From positions 1 through 63,814 of the forward strand of contig CALKBZ010000048.1 in the NCBI GenBank assembly GCA_937775295.1: 63,814 nt of DNA, read 5' to 3'. Position numbers and translations under genes: made by a program. Numbering within the stretch: position 1 is the stretch's first letter; every line of letters starts with the position of its first letter. Shown here piece after piece: positions 7,329 through 15,419 of this stretch. A model generated the notes under the pieces. The model worked only from the letters and a program-made list of their open reading frames with translations. It did not search any database and was not told the DNA's origin. Origin of the DNA: an uncultured Opitutales bacterium (lineage in GTDB: Bacteria > Verrucomicrobiota > Verrucomicrobiia > Opitutales > Coraliomargaritaceae).

Positions 7329-7517
7329 TTATTTCTCAATGTTATGCTCTTCGATTAAGTATTCTGGTTTCACCATCTCACGTACAGTTTGCTCTACCAT
7401 ATCCTCGTAAGCCCACGAATAGGATAGCGTTTTCTTGAGCCAAAAAGCCCCATAGCAAAACGTGCCGATTCCCAGAGTGAGAACCATTACATGCATACAA
7501 TGAGTTTCGTGCCTCAC
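7329..7517 (-). CDS. Small single-span membrane protein (62 aa)
   Basis: The ORF starts at a GTG (7517); an internal ATG at 7496 is equally possible and gives a more compact protein. The segment VMVLTLGIGTFCYGAFWL is a membrane span, followed by an acidic cytosolic or external tail. A second frame starting at ATG 7521 gives a 44-codon ORF; I prefer this frame because of its membrane-protein character. Confidence 0.45.
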   Translation of the reverse strand: MRHETHCMHVMVLTLGIGTFCYGAFWLKKTLSYSWAYEDMVEQTVREMVKPEYLIEEHNIEK

Positions 7518-7543
7518 TCATGCATGATGATTAGAGTACTAAA

Positions 7544-7714
7544 TTAACAGCATTGGCGTGCGTCCTCTATGCTGCACGCAACGAAGTCCGACACCTCACA
7601 GTCATCCTCCCATGCATCTCGACAGCATTCGGCATCTGGAAATAGAAACTCCACATTCTTATATTTGGCATTAGCCAAAACTTCTTGATAGTATTCTTCT
7701 AGTGTCTTTTTCAT
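7544..7714 (-). CDS. Cysteine-rich small protein (56 aa)
   Basis: Six cysteines in 56 residues (CC at 30-31, then single Cys and a terminal CC) suggest metal binding, though the spacing matches no zinc-finger type I know. It begins MKKTLEEYYQEV. The leader is the recurrent CAATAACACTAAATCAACC type. Function unknown. Confidence 0.55.
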   Translation of the reverse strand: MKKTLEEYYQEVLANAKYKNVEFLFPDAECCRDAWEDDCEVSDFVACSIEDARQCC

Positions 7715-7756
7715 TTCGGTTATTTGGTTGATTTAGTGTTATTGATTTAGAACCAA

Positions 7757-7990
7757 TCAGTCGGAGCAATTCTGCTCCACTTCATCGTTAGAAGAAAGAA
7801 GCGTCATTGAGCATATCTTGATTTTAGGGTCGATTGGAGGCCATTCGACCCTCGCCATTATGTCATCTTTCAGCTTGGTGTAGCTCTTGTAGCATTCGAC
7901 TGGCTCACCCGTTTGGGCTATGCCGTCGAGACTCGCCACGGATTGACCGCAGCTTATTATTTCAGCGTAGTAGTGGTATATGTAGATCAT
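7757..7990 (-). CDS. Hypothetical protein (77 aa)
   Basis: The ORF can extend to 8017, but I chose the ATG at 7990 because it follows the leader AACCAATAACACT shared by neighbours. The product is acidic with a tyrosine-rich start (MIYIYHYYAE). There is no Shine-Dalgarno sequence. No motif recognised. It is the first gene after dnaB. Confidence 0.5.
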   Translation of the reverse strand: MIYIYHYYAEIISCGQSVASLDGIAQTGEPVECYKSYTKLKDDIMARVEWPPIDPKIKICSMTLLSSNDEVEQNCSD

Positions 7991-8054
7991 AGTGTTATTG
8001 GTTTCTAACCATTGCATCGACTCAACTCGCAGACTCGCGAGTCATGCCCGCGTT

Positions 8055-9419
8055 CTACAATTGGTTCTCAAATTTGGTATAGATTTTCCTAAACGTGGTC
8101 ATAATCTCGCAGATTGGACCTTCGCGCGATTTTGCTAGTATGACCTTGACGGTTTCCTTCTCGGGATCGGGAGCGCAACCCTCGGGCGGCATACGGTGCA
8201 GCAGTATAATTGTATCGGCGTCCTGCTCGATGGACCCTGACTCCCTCAAGTCGGAAATACGCGGCTCGCGGTTCTCCTTCTCGCTTGCCCGGTTGATTTG
8301 CGAAAGCAGCAGCACGGGGCAATTTACTTCACCTGACAGCATTTTCATGGTTCGTGCGGCCTCGGCAATCTGTTGCTCGCGGGGGAGTCTCGAATCGACT
8401 GCCTTGAGCAGTTGCAAGTAGTCGATCATTATCAAGTCGAGCTTCTTACCCTTGCGGGCGAGTTCGTTCCTGACCCGAATCGATCGGGCGCGAATATCCG
8501 CAGAGGTCACGGTCCTGTCCGTGTCGATGGTGATGCCTGACGCGCCGACTCGCTTGTAAGCCGCAGCAAGCGCAACCTGCTCTTTGCTATCCAGAGTGGC
8601 ATCCTTGACCTTCTTCGCGCTGATCTTCGCATTCGACGCGCACACACGGTCAATGAGCGACGTGTCCCGCATTTCCAAGCTAAACACTAGCACCTCTCCA
8701 CCCAGTTCCACCGCAGCATATTCCGCGAAGTTCATGCCGAGCGACGTTTTACCGACGGACGGACGGGCAGCGATCACAACTAAGGTGCCTTCCTCCAATC
8801 CGCCACCAGGCAGCACCTTGTTAAGCTCGTCGAGGTGCGTCGCAACTGCATCAGGTTCACGGTCGGGGTTGTTCATCTTGTCGAGCAGTGTCGCCTTGTT
8901 CTCTTCGACGATTGCATCAGCTCGGCGTAGCGTGCTTTGCGATGTGGCGCCCTCCGATAGCTCGCGCAATTCCGCTTCGGTGGACGCGATCAGTGACGGC
9001 ACATCGTCGGATTGATTGTAAGCGGCTTCGATTGCCTCGCGACCTACGCGCACCAGCCGGCGGAGCAGAAACTTGTCCTTCACGATTCGCGCCCAGTAGA
9101 TTGCGTGCGCAGGGGTTTCGATCCTGTTTTGCATGATGTAGATGGCAGCGATACCGCCCACGTCGTCCAGTTCGCCTGTTGTCTTGAGGTGCGCAGCCAG
9201 TAGGATCTCGTCAATTGGTTCCTCTTGCTTCTCCAATGTCTGCAACGCCTTGAAGATCGTTTGATGCGAGGTTTTGAAAAACCACTCGGGACGGCACCCC
9301 ATCGAGCCAAGCTGAATCAGCAAATCCCTGCCTGATCCTGCAAGGTCGAGAAGGCACGAAGCCAGCAAGCCCTCTTCGGCCTCCACGTCGTGCGGTTGTA
9401 TTTTAATCTCATCAGTCAT
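8055..9419 (-). CDS. dnaB: Replicative DNA helicase, DnaB family
   Basis: The 454-residue protein has the DnaB order: N-terminal helical domain (HDVEAEEGLLASCL at 10-23), linker, then a RecA-type ATPase with Walker A ARPSVGKTS (218-226), Walker B LIMIDYLQL (about 323-331), LLSQINR, and SDLRESGSIEQDAD with its conserved arginine. It unwinds DNA 5'-3' ahead of the replisome. No phage polymerase or primase is visible, so host proteins must be recruited. It overlaps the upstream HNH gene by ATGA. The length is normal for phage DnaB. The stop is followed by AGAACGC, as in neighbouring genes. Confidence 0.95.
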   Translation of the reverse strand: MTDEIKIQPHDVEAEEGLLASCLLDLAGSGRDLLIQLGSMGCRPEWFFKTSHQTIFKALQTLEKQEEPIDEILLAAHLKTTGELDDVGGIAAIYIMQNRIETPAHAIYWARIVKDKFLLRRLVRVGREAIEAAYNQSDDVPSLIASTEAELRELSEGATSQSTLRRADAIVEENKATLLDKMNNPDREPDAVATHLDELNKVLPGGGLEEGTLVVIAARPSVGKTSLGMNFAEYAAVELGGEVLVFSLEMRDTSLIDRVCASNAKISAKKVKDATLDSKEQVALAAAYKRVGASGITIDTDRTVTSADIRARSIRVRNELARKGKKLDLIMIDYLQLLKAVDSRLPREQQIAEAARTMKMLSGEVNCPVLLLSQINRASEKENREPRISDLRESGSIEQDADTIILLHRMPPEGCAPDPEKETVKVILAKSREGPICEIMTTFRKIYTKFENQL

Positions 9420-9934
9420 AGTGATTTTACTTCCAGTTGAAAGTTAAGTGCTTGAGGCGCAAAGCCTGCATCCATTGCCGCTTGATCGTAGGCTTTCGCA
9501 GCTTCGATTTCGTCAGTAAACGACCCCGCATAGTAAAGCTTCCCGCCGCACCTAACCCGAGCCACCCACTTACCTCGGGACGCCTGCCAACTAACTCCCC
9601 GATACTGAGAGGTTCCCCCTTTATACTTGGACTTAAATCCTTGTTGGTTCTGCGATGGGGTTGCCATACGCAGATTGGCTGGGCAATTGTCGGCTTTATC
9701 GCCTGAGACATGATCGACTTGAAGTGACTCGTCCCAGTCTCTCAGGAACGCCCGTGCGACGAGGCGATGAACAAGGTAATCCTTACCCTTTATTCGTGCC
9801 GTCCTGTAACCGAGATGGTGCTTCGCTCCGAAGGTGCGATACGGCTTCCTGGTTGTTCCGTGCATCCACTGGACGCTACCATCTTCAAAGCAGGTTACTT
9901 TCCTTCTGTTTACCATTATCATTTCGTCGCTCAT
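9416..9934 (-). CDS. HNH endonuclease with AP2 DNA-binding domain
   Basis: Residues about 55-100 form the HNH_3-type core (LVHRLVARAFL, LQVDHVSGDKADNCPANLRMAT) with catalytic His in VDH and the asparagine motif NLR. Residues about 110-160 are an AP2 domain (YRGVSWQASRGKWVARV, then EIEAAKAYDQAA). This architecture is typical of free-standing phage homing-type nucleases. It lies between dnaB and a small gene with 4-nt overlaps on both sides, so it is integrated into the operon rather than interrupting a gene. Confidence 0.9.
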   Translation of the reverse strand: MSDEMIMVNRRKVTCFEDGSVQWMHGTTRKPYRTFGAKHHLGYRTARIKGKDYLVHRLVARAFLRDWDESLQVDHVSGDKADNCPANLRMATPSQNQQGFKSKYKGGTSQYRGVSWQASRGKWVARVRCGGKLYYAGSFTDEIEAAKAYDQAAMDAGFAPQALNFQLEVKSL

Positions 9935-10155
9935 GTTTTATCCTCCGTTTCTGTAATTTCTAGTCCTAGCTGTTCCGCCCATCGGACGGCAGCACGCTTG
10001 GCGTTTGCCTTGGTCGAGTATCCGCCATCGTGAGAGGACGACACGTAAAGCCGCTCGTTGATTAGCTCCCAGTTGATCGCATACGGATAGCAGAAGTCAG
10101 TGAATAGCCTGAGCGTTACCTTGATCGCCTTTTCTGTGGTGACTGTGATTCTCAT
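9931..10155 (-). CDS. Hypothetical protein (74 aa)
   Basis: A small soluble protein (MRITVTTEKAIKVTLRLF...) with alternating strands and a helix containing KANAKRAAVRWAEQLG. No recognised family. ATGA overlaps on both sides show coupling with the HNH gene and a small membrane protein. Confidence 0.6.
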   Translation of the reverse strand: MRITVTTEKAIKVTLRLFTDFCYPYAINWELINERLYVSSSHDGGYSTKANAKRAAVRWAEQLGLEITETEDKT

Positions 10156-10322
10156 AGCTCCACCTCCCTTGAGACTCCCTTACCGCAGAATAGCATCATC
10201 AGCGCGACGAACTGCAACACATCGACACTGCTCGGCTCGAACAAGGTGCGGTTAATGACAACGACGAAGCACGTCAGCACGACGTAGCCCCATTCGATTT
10301 GGAATTTATATTCTCTGCTCAT
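10152..10322 (-). CDS. Small membrane protein (56 aa)
   Basis: Two hydrophobic segments (YVVLTCFVVVI and VLQFVALMMLFC) suggest a hairpin membrane protein. It overlaps the next gene (ATGA at 10152-10155) and the previous one. GGGAGGTGGAG near its end provides the ribosome site of the next gene. Function unknown. Confidence 0.55.
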   Translation of the reverse strand: MSREYKFQIEWGYVVLTCFVVVINRTLFEPSSVDVLQFVALMMLFCGKGVSREVEL

Positions 10323-10525
10323 GCTTTTCTAGCCTCCATCATTGCGTCTGCGATTGCGTAGGCGTCGAGGGCGATCCCTCTAGCATTCTCGACTGTTCCG
10401 ACTTTGCCCGTGATTGCTTTCGCTGCGAAGTAGTCGCGCAGATCCATACCGGGCGATGTGTTTGATGCGTAGCCGTCAGACGTGCAGGGCTGCGCGAATG
10501 CGGGTTCGTGGTCGTGTAAGCTCAC
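10319..10525 (-). CDS. Conserved small phage protein (GMDLRDYFAAKA family)
   Basis: The sequence GMDLRDYFAAKAITG and the ending YAIADAMMEARKA match a small protein family very common in phage early regions, of unknown function. The length (68 aa) is typical. It overlaps both neighbours by 4 nt. Confidence 0.7.
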   Translation of the reverse strand: MSLHDHEPAFAQPCTSDGYASNTSPGMDLRDYFAAKAITGKVGTVENARGIALDAYAIADAMMEARKA

Positions 10526-11226
10526 GATTTCACCTCCTTCTTCTTGCCGAACACATTAACATACTGAAAGCGCGACGGATCGTATTTAAACGTCGGGTAG
10601 TACGATCTCAGGTGGCTCACAAGTGAATCAGCATTGGGAGCCATAATCGCGACCTGTATCCCGTCGTAGGATACGCAAGTCGATACCCCTTTGACGCCTT
10701 TGATCTCGTCAAATTGAGCAGCTAACTCGGGCTTCGGCTTCGGCTCCTGATCCGCACGAATGCGGCAGTGCTCGGGATACTCACGCTGGCACCAGCCCTT
10801 GCGCACGTCGATTACGTGATGCTTGCCGACATGCGATCCATCCACGCCGGTTTCCCAATGGGCATTGCCGTCCCATAGGATCAAATACTCGCCGTTGAGT
10901 TTCGATGACGGTGGGATGATGACGCTCGGGTTCGTGCCGATGTAAGCCATCCACGGCTCAAGCTCTGGGCAACCGAAAGGTGTCATACACGGGTCGAGCT
11001 CGGTTACTTTGGCGCACTGGTCATGAACCTCGCTGCGTTCATTGATGAAATGATCCTCGCCATTGTGCTTGTAGCAATGGTCGAGCGGGCAATGTTTCCA
11101 GTCATGATGATACTGGGGATTCTTCATCGCCATACCCTTCACTGGGTTGCCGCCACTCTCTACCAGTAGTTTAAACCCGTCTAGGCGCGTGATTCGCTCG
11201 TAAGTCGTTATCGTTTCGTTCTTCAT
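10522..11226 (-). CDS. Hypothetical protein with cysteine/histidine-rich middle (234 aa)
   Basis: I chose the ATG at 11226 rather than the GTG at 11262, which would overlap the upstream gene and lacks a ribosome site. Residues about 45-90 contain several Cys and His (HHDWKHCPLDHCYKH, DPCMTPFGC), suggesting metal binding. The C-terminal third (VSTCVSYDGIQVAIMAPN) could be a small alpha/beta domain. No family recognised. Confidence 0.6.
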   Translation of the reverse strand: MKNETITTYERITRLDGFKLLVESGGNPVKGMAMKNPQYHHDWKHCPLDHCYKHNGEDHFINERSEVHDQCAKVTELDPCMTPFGCPELEPWMAYIGTNPSVIIPPSSKLNGEYLILWDGNAHWETGVDGSHVGKHHVIDVRKGWCQREYPEHCRIRADQEPKPKPELAAQFDEIKGVKGVSTCVSYDGIQVAIMAPNADSLVSHLRSYYPTFKYDPSRFQYVNVFGKKKEVKS

Positions 11227-11246
11227 TTCGTTGTGTCTCGGTGTTG

Positions 11247-11396
11247 TTATCGTTTCTGGCACGCTGGGCAGATCGCCTGTCCGTGCCGGGTAAAGTTCAC
11301 TTGGCTACCGCAACTCGGGCAGAACCCGCAGAAGTGGCAGAATTTGCGCCAGTAGTAGGCGCAGCGGTATTTGAAAAGGCGCTTTAGGGGGTTCAT
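11247..11396 (-). CDS. Small zinc-ribbon protein (49 aa)
   Basis: I chose the ATG at 11396. A longer in-frame ORF to 11537 has unnatural composition and overlaps the upstream gene. The product has CHFCGFCPSCGS and ICPAC, two CxxC pairs that make a zinc ribbon, after a basic N-terminus. It probably binds nucleic acid or a protein partner. Confidence 0.6.
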   Translation of the reverse strand: MNPLKRLFKYRCAYYWRKFCHFCGFCPSCGSQVNFTRHGQAICPACQKR

Positions 11397-11400
11397 AGGT

Positions 11401-11796
11401 TCAAAAAGGCCATTCGTAGTTGCACTTGGAGCACTTCGAACCGCTCCCGTGTGGGTGGATGGTGGCGCGGCCACCGCAATCACAGTCGAGCCCTTTGCGT
11501 TCGGCCTCCTTCGGGTAGCCGTTGGCAGTGTCCGCACCTCCCAGCAATTTCATCAGAGCCTTTGTGATGTTCTCGGCGATCTCGCTGGCGATCTCATGCC
11601 GATCCCCTTTGAGCTTTTGCGCTCCGGATTCAGTCACCCCGTCGAAGGCCATCGCGCAAATCGCGGAGTCGCACACGTCCATCGGCTTAAACGGACGGGC
11701 TTGTTCGGTGGGCAAGAGGAAGCATATCGTCTCGCTCGTTTGGCTCATCGGCAGTTCCATCGTCACCGTGAATTTGTAGTCTCTTGAATCGTTCAT
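11401..11796 (-). CDS. Hypothetical protein with C-terminal zinc ribbon (131 aa)
   Basis: The N-terminal 95 residues are unrecognised. The C-terminal 30 residues contain CDCGG and CSKC, a four-cysteine zinc ribbon. It ends 4 nt before the next, smaller zinc-ribbon gene, making a pair of zinc-ribbon genes. Function unknown; a nucleic-acid role is likely. Confidence 0.6.
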   Translation of the reverse strand: MNDSRDYKFTVTMELPMSQTSETICFLLPTEQARPFKPMDVCDSAICAMAFDGVTESGAQKLKGDRHEIASEIAENITKALMKLLGGADTANGYPKEAERKGLDCDCGGRATIHPHGSGSKCSKCNYEWPF

Positions 11797-11816
11797 AGTC
11801 CGTGCTCCTTGATGAT

Positions 11817-12584
11817 TTAGGCTTTAGCCTCGCGCCATAGGCGGTGGGCAAGTTCGCGGCCAAGGCCATAAACCTTGAGTTGGTTGAACGTGATAACCTT
11901 GCTCTCGCCTGTTATTGCATCATGGACTGTCCTATTTCCGGGTAGCACCCGAAAGTGACCAGATCCATCATATCTGGCATACGGCACCCAGTCGCCGCTG
12001 ACTTTATGGATAACTCCCTTTTCGTGTAGGAAGAGATTAAGCCGATTTGCACTGATACCAAGTGGCTTCGCAATCAGGGTCATGCAAGACAGGCTCTCGG
12101 AATCCATTAGCTCATTTCCGAATTGGGCGATGGGGATAAGTGCCTCTATTCGCTCCTGCTTCTGCTCTAGTTCGGCCTCAGCTCGCGCCATCTGCTGACT
12201 GATTTGAAGGAGTGTCGCAGAGTCGAACACTGGCGGTAGCTTCGGCGTGCCATACGATCCCGTCTTGCGGATCTGCGGCAGGACTTCGTGGTTTACCCAT
12301 CGCTGGAACTTCTTGGCCTCGGGTTTACGCGACGATCCAATCAGAGCATACAGCCCAAACTCGTTGACTGCTGATACATTCGGGTTTCCGCGAATACCCT
12401 CATTTAAAATGACAGTATTCTTTTCGTCATCGTCGAGTCGGCTGAGTGCTTGCGTAGGGTTTTTGATTCCCAATACGTCGCAAATGTCCTTCGCGACAAA
12501 AAGAGGATTTTCGGCGGTGCCGGCTGTCCTCACGTTGGAGCCTTCAAAGTTGAAAGCTGTGATTTGATTATTATTATCGTTCAT
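11817..12584 (-). CDS. Antirepressor: BRO-N plus KilA-C (ANT) domains
   Basis: Residues about 5-110 match the BRO N-terminal domain (FVAKDICDVLGIKNPTQAL, FGLYALIGSSRKPEAKKFQRWV, EVLPQIRKTGSYG). A coiled segment follows (QQMARAEAELEQKQERI). Residues about 165-250 resemble the phage antirepressor KilA-C domain (LGISANRLNLFLHEKGVI, LKVYGLGRELAHRLWREA). Such proteins inactivate or replace phage repressors on induction. It lies just downstream of the putative replication initiator. Confidence 0.9.
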   Translation of the reverse strand: MNDNNNQITAFNFEGSNVRTAGTAENPLFVAKDICDVLGIKNPTQALSRLDDDEKNTVILNEGIRGNPNVSAVNEFGLYALIGSSRKPEAKKFQRWVNHEVLPQIRKTGSYGTPKLPPVFDSATLLQISQQMARAEAELEQKQERIEALIPIAQFGNELMDSESLSCMTLIAKPLGISANRLNLFLHEKGVIHKVSGDWVPYARYDGSGHFRVLPGNRTVHDAITGESKVITFNQLKVYGLGRELAHRLWREAKA

Positions 12585-12600
12585 TGTGTGTGGTTTCGGG

Positions 12601-13560
12601 TTATAGTTCGTGTTCCTTGATGATTTCGATTAGGTCGCGCTGCATAGTCGGATCGACTTGCCGCCAGTGTGCTTCCGCTTTGCCCGCCTTGAACTTCATC
12701 AGCGGCACAGGAGCGGCTTCCAGCTTGATCTCCATCGCCTTGCGCCAGTTCTCCGGCTCGGGCGTTTCTTTCGGCCTCGCGATGGTCATGGTTGCCTGCA
12801 CGGTCGTCGCTTCGTCCTCCCATCGGCGTGCGGTGATCCAGCCTTGAGCGTATTGCGCGGTTTTGCCGTCGGCTGTGAGTGCTGCGCGTCCTGCTGCGGC
12901 AGCGGTGGCGGCTGCGACGATCTCATCCACCAGCGGTGTCGTGAGCTGTGGAATGTCGAGCCACGAGTCAGCGGCAGAGGCTTTGTCCTTGCGGTGGCTG
13001 AATGCGATCCAGAACCGTTCAAAGGTTTCGAGACGCTTGCCCGTGAGCTTGCGTTTCTTTCTCGTCAGATAAACCGCCTCTCCCGCATTTCCGGATGCGG
13101 CAGTAGATAAGTTCCTTTCCTTTCCTTTCCCTTCCCTTCCTTTCCTTTCCGTTGAAGCTGTGCTTGAAGCAGTGCTTGAAGTGTCGGCTCCTTTCGGCTC
13201 TGGTGGCGGGCTAGGCGCTGTCGCATTTTTTCGCGATTGCCCGCTGCGTTTCCCTCCTTTGCGGCCTGCGATTCGTTTTGCGACTACCTCAGATTGCTTG
13301 TCGTGCGGGTAGAAATTGACGGTCAAATCGTCACCATCCCACGCCCATAAATCCGTGTTAGCGTCCACCTCTTCGATCGTCACGCCGCAGGTCTGTTGCC
13401 ATTGGCGATCCTTCCATTTGCGGCACGCTGCGATCCTGCCGTCGTTCTCCTGCTCGACGCAATACGCGCAGACAAATAGCCATGTAGCGCGTTCAACGGG
13501 ATCGCTCCCCATCATTTCGGGCAACCGTAGATCGGTCGTCTTGATGTTTAGATAAATCAT
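12601..13560 (-). CDS. Putative replication initiator / DnaD-like phage protein
   Basis: The N-terminal 110 residues (LPEMMGSDPVERATWLFVCAYC..., then RKGGKRSG) resemble winged-helix replication or helix-turn-helix proteins that in phages lie near dnaB. A low-complexity basic linker follows, encoded by a GGAAA-type repeat at 13112-13150. The C-terminal region (about 165-319) is helical. The domain order (wHTH, linker, helical domain) is that of DnaD- or O-like initiators, which would recruit DnaB to an origin; that is inference. A terminator-like hairpin sits directly before its start codon. Confidence 0.45.
   Translation of the reverse strand: MIYLNIKTTDLRLPEMMGSDPVERATWLFVCAYCVEQENDGRIAACRKWKDRQWQQTCGVTIEEVDANTDLWAWDGDDLTVNFYPHDKQSEVVAKRIAGRKGGKRSGQSRKNATAPSPPPEPKGADTSSTASSTASTERKGREGKGKERNLSTAASGNAGEAVYLTRKKRKLTGKRLETFERFWIAFSHRKDKASAADSWLDIPQLTTPLVDEIVAAATAAAAGRAALTADGKTAQYAQGWITARRWEDEATTVQATMTIARPKETPEPENWRKAMEIKLEAAPVPLMKFKAGKAEAHWRQVDPTMQRDLIEIIKEHEL
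13112..13150. repeat. Polypurine/polypyrimidine (TTTCC)n tract
   Basis: About 39 bases of TTTCC/CTTCC repeats lie within the putative initiator gene, encoding a Lys/Arg/Glu/Gly linker. It could expand by slippage or form triplex DNA, and an origin function for such a tract is conceivable. Confidence 0.7.
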
Positions 13561-13565
13561 TCGAC

Positions 13566-13628
13566 AAAAAACCCACCCAAGGAGCGATGAAACGTGCGCT
13601 GGGAGGCGCAGACACTCAATGGGTGGGG
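13566..13628 (-). terminator. Attenuator-like terminator abutting a start codon
   Basis: Read leftward, CCCACCC (complement of 13621-13627) pairs with GGGTGGG (complement of 13572-13578) and is followed at once by six Ts and then, after 5 nt, the ATG of the putative initiator. The 42-nt loop holds a second hairpin (TGCGC/GCGCA). A terminator in this place would control readthrough into the gene. Confidence 0.6.
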
Positions 13629-13703
13629 AAGATGGTATATAGATTTGTGCATAATTCGGCGTTTCATTTCCGGTGCTAGGTTCAAGTTGTGCGACTTCCT
13701 CAA

Positions 13704-13726
13704 CTTATGTCAAGGTCGCGCACACC
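13704..13726 (-). promoter_or_regulatory. Operator/promoter-like site GGTGTGCGCGACC with CATAAG
   Basis: On the minus strand GGTGTGCGCGACC (13714-13726) is followed after 4 more nt by CATAAG (13704-13709), the same layout as the sites at 1231 and 23623. It lies in the gap upstream of the putative initiator, about 145 nt before its start, so it probably promotes the attenuated leader transcript. Confidence 0.5.
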
Positions 13727-13737
13727 TCAACATTGGA

Positions 13738-14262
13738 TTAGATGGGTTCCCCGTCGCTGCTAGGGCCGTCAGGTGATGCAAGTTCGTCCTCGACCTCTTC
13801 GGCCTCGACCACCTTGAAGTCAGTCACAGGCTCGCACGGCGCGTATTGCTCGGACATAGGCAGCTCGGCGTCTTGCCCCACCTTGCGGTATAGCCAGATC
13901 GTGTGGCTCTCATCGCGTGGCGCGTTTGCGGGGATGAAGATTTGCACGGTTTCGTCTTCCTCCCAAAAGAAGTCCTTCACGCAGCGCACCTGATCGAACG
14001 TCGGCTGCGAGAGCACTTGCTCTTGCGGTCCGTCGCGCTTCTGTCCTGGCACCTTTTGCAGTGTGCTGGCTTCGACTGCGGCGGTTTCCCACCCTGATTT
14101 AGATCCGTCGTTGACTGTAATGCTGAGGGTGGTGCCAGTGCGTTGGTTATTTCCGTCTGCTTCGGCTACGATAAACGCTCCGTTGCGGTCGCCCGTTTTT
14201 GATCCGAATACGATGTGGTCGGTAATGCGAGCGGCTTCGATTTGAGTTAGGTCTTTCTTCAT
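13738..14262 (-). CDS. DUF7694-like phage protein (174 aa)
   Basis: I chose the ATG at 14262; the ORF stays open to 14346 but that part is A/T-rich leader. The middle (QPTFDQVRCVKDFFWEEDE, VQIFIPANAP, TIWLYRK) resembles a short phage domain with the pattern PTW..M..VKD.FW..E..VQ..P (DUF7694-like). Function is unknown. The C-terminus is strongly acidic. Confidence 0.55.
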   Translation of the reverse strand: MKKDLTQIEAARITDHIVFGSKTGDRNGAFIVAEADGNNQRTGTTLSITVNDGSKSGWETAAVEASTLQKVPGQKRDGPQEQVLSQPTFDQVRCVKDFFWEEDETVQIFIPANAPRDESHTIWLYRKVGQDAELPMSEQYAPCEPVTDFKVVEAEEVEDELASPDGPSSDGEPI

Positions 14263-14312
14263 AATATTTCGTTCTTTGTCGTTATTGGTTTCTGTTTTTA
14301 TCGTTATTTCGA

Positions 14313-14585
14313 TTAAGAGTGTTCCTTGAGCTTGCATCGCGCCCATAGCCTGAGCGGGTAGATTGCCCTGTCGTCAACGTGAGCAAGCAACTGCCGCTTT
14401 CCGTTACTACTGGGCACGTCGGCGTTGATTGCCTCGATGGTTTCCGCAACTGAGATCAACCTGAGCTCATTGGTGGACGCCACGAGTTCGACGTGCGACC
14501 TGCGCACGGTGTCGGTAATGCCCTGCGAGCAAATGTAGCAGTTCACCAGGGCGCGGTTTAGTTCGATGGCTTCGTCGTTGGTCAT
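14313..14585 (-). CDS. Hypothetical protein (90 aa)
   Basis: A small soluble, helical protein (ELNRALVNCYICSQGITDTV...). No motif recognised. It overlaps the upstream helix-turn-helix gene by ATGA. Confidence 0.6.
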   Translation of the reverse strand: MTNDEAIELNRALVNCYICSQGITDTVRRSHVELVASTNELRLISVAETIEAINADVPSSNGKRQLLAHVDDRAIYPLRLWARCKLKEHS

Positions 14586-15109
14586 TTCCCGATCCTTTCA
14601 ATTTTGATTTTGCGGGCGTTGTATTTCATCCCGAGGCGCGAAAGCCCGATCCGGACGGTCACGCAGTTCGATCCTGCCATAACAGCGGCGTGGCTAATGC
14701 GATAGCCGTCGTCGTTTACGAGTTCGATTACCCGCCTGCATACCGCTTCGGTCGCCGTGCCTTTGCGCACACGCGGGGCAAGGATCTTGATGCCGAACTC
14801 CCGCCAGTAGTTCCGCAGTGTCGTGTCAGATACTCCGATCTGCTTTGCGGCCTTGCTGGTATTCATCGACTGCTCATTCACTAGCAATGCGGCGTCCTCT
14901 GCGATCTGCCTGCGATCTGCCGCCGTTGCATGACGCGTGCCGCCCGTGCCAGTGCAGGGAGTCTGCTGGCCAATCATCCCAAGGCGCTCCATGTGCGGAA
15001 ACCCCTTGTACCTGCCGCATTCACGCACGTTCTTGCCCTGCGCCATGCCTGCCATAAACTCGGCGTCGGTCAGGGTCGATCCTAGTAATGCGAGTGCGTC
15101 GTTACTCAC
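14582..15109 (-). CDS. Helix-turn-helix protein (175 aa)
   Basis: Residues about 84-112 (NTSKAAKQIGVSDTTLRNYWREFG) form a clear helix-turn-helix. A second, related unit at about 130-160 (YRISHAAVMAGSNCVTVRIGLSRLG) suggests a tandem arrangement, as in homing-type or transcription-regulating phage proteins. No catalytic motif is seen. It is probably a DNA-binding regulator and is coupled to neighbours by overlaps on both sides. Confidence 0.65.
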   Translation of the reverse strand: MSNDALALLGSTLTDAEFMAGMAQGKNVRECGRYKGFPHMERLGMIGQQTPCTGTGGTRHATAADRRQIAEDAALLVNEQSMNTSKAAKQIGVSDTTLRNYWREFGIKILAPRVRKGTATEAVCRRVIELVNDDGYRISHAAVMAGSNCVTVRIGLSRLGMKYNARKIKIERIGK

Positions 15110-15419
15110 TGTCGGCCTCCATTCTTTCGTCGATCTCTTCGCGGGTTAGAAAGTTGTCATCTAGGTTAATCACAACACCTCCGGCGTGGTTCATCAGCCA
15201 TTCAAGCCGCGCCGCGTCCGCTCCCTCGTCTTCCTTCCACGACTTCAAGCAGGCTTCGGCACCTAGTCTTCGGCGCTCTTCCTTGTCGGCTCTCTCATTG
15301 GCTGCGTGCAGCTCGCATTCCAGCTTGTCCGCGAATGTTGCCATCCCTGCGAGTGCTTTGGGTAGTGGCAGCTCTAATGCGAGCTCGAATGCTGCTTCTG
15401 TTCTCGGTGCTTTACTCAT
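15102..15419 (-). CDS. Phage protein with DAARLEWLMNH motif (105 aa)
   Basis: The motif DAARLEWLMNHAGG followed by an acidic tail (LTREEIDERMEADSE) is a familiar signature of small phage proteins of unknown function. An N-terminal coiled coil precedes it (ADKLECELHAANERADKEERRR). It overlaps dcm by 8 nt and the next gene by 8 nt. Confidence 0.65.
   Translation of the reverse strand: MSKAPRTEAAFELALELPLPKALAGMATFADKLECELHAANERADKEERRRLGAEACLKSWKEDEGADAARLEWLMNHAGGVVINLDDNFLTREEIDERMEADSE

Noticed and set aside
13112..13150. Short tandem repeat as possible CRISPR or iteron array
   Set aside because: Simple (TTTCC)n tract inside a coding region; no spacers. Listed as a repeat only.
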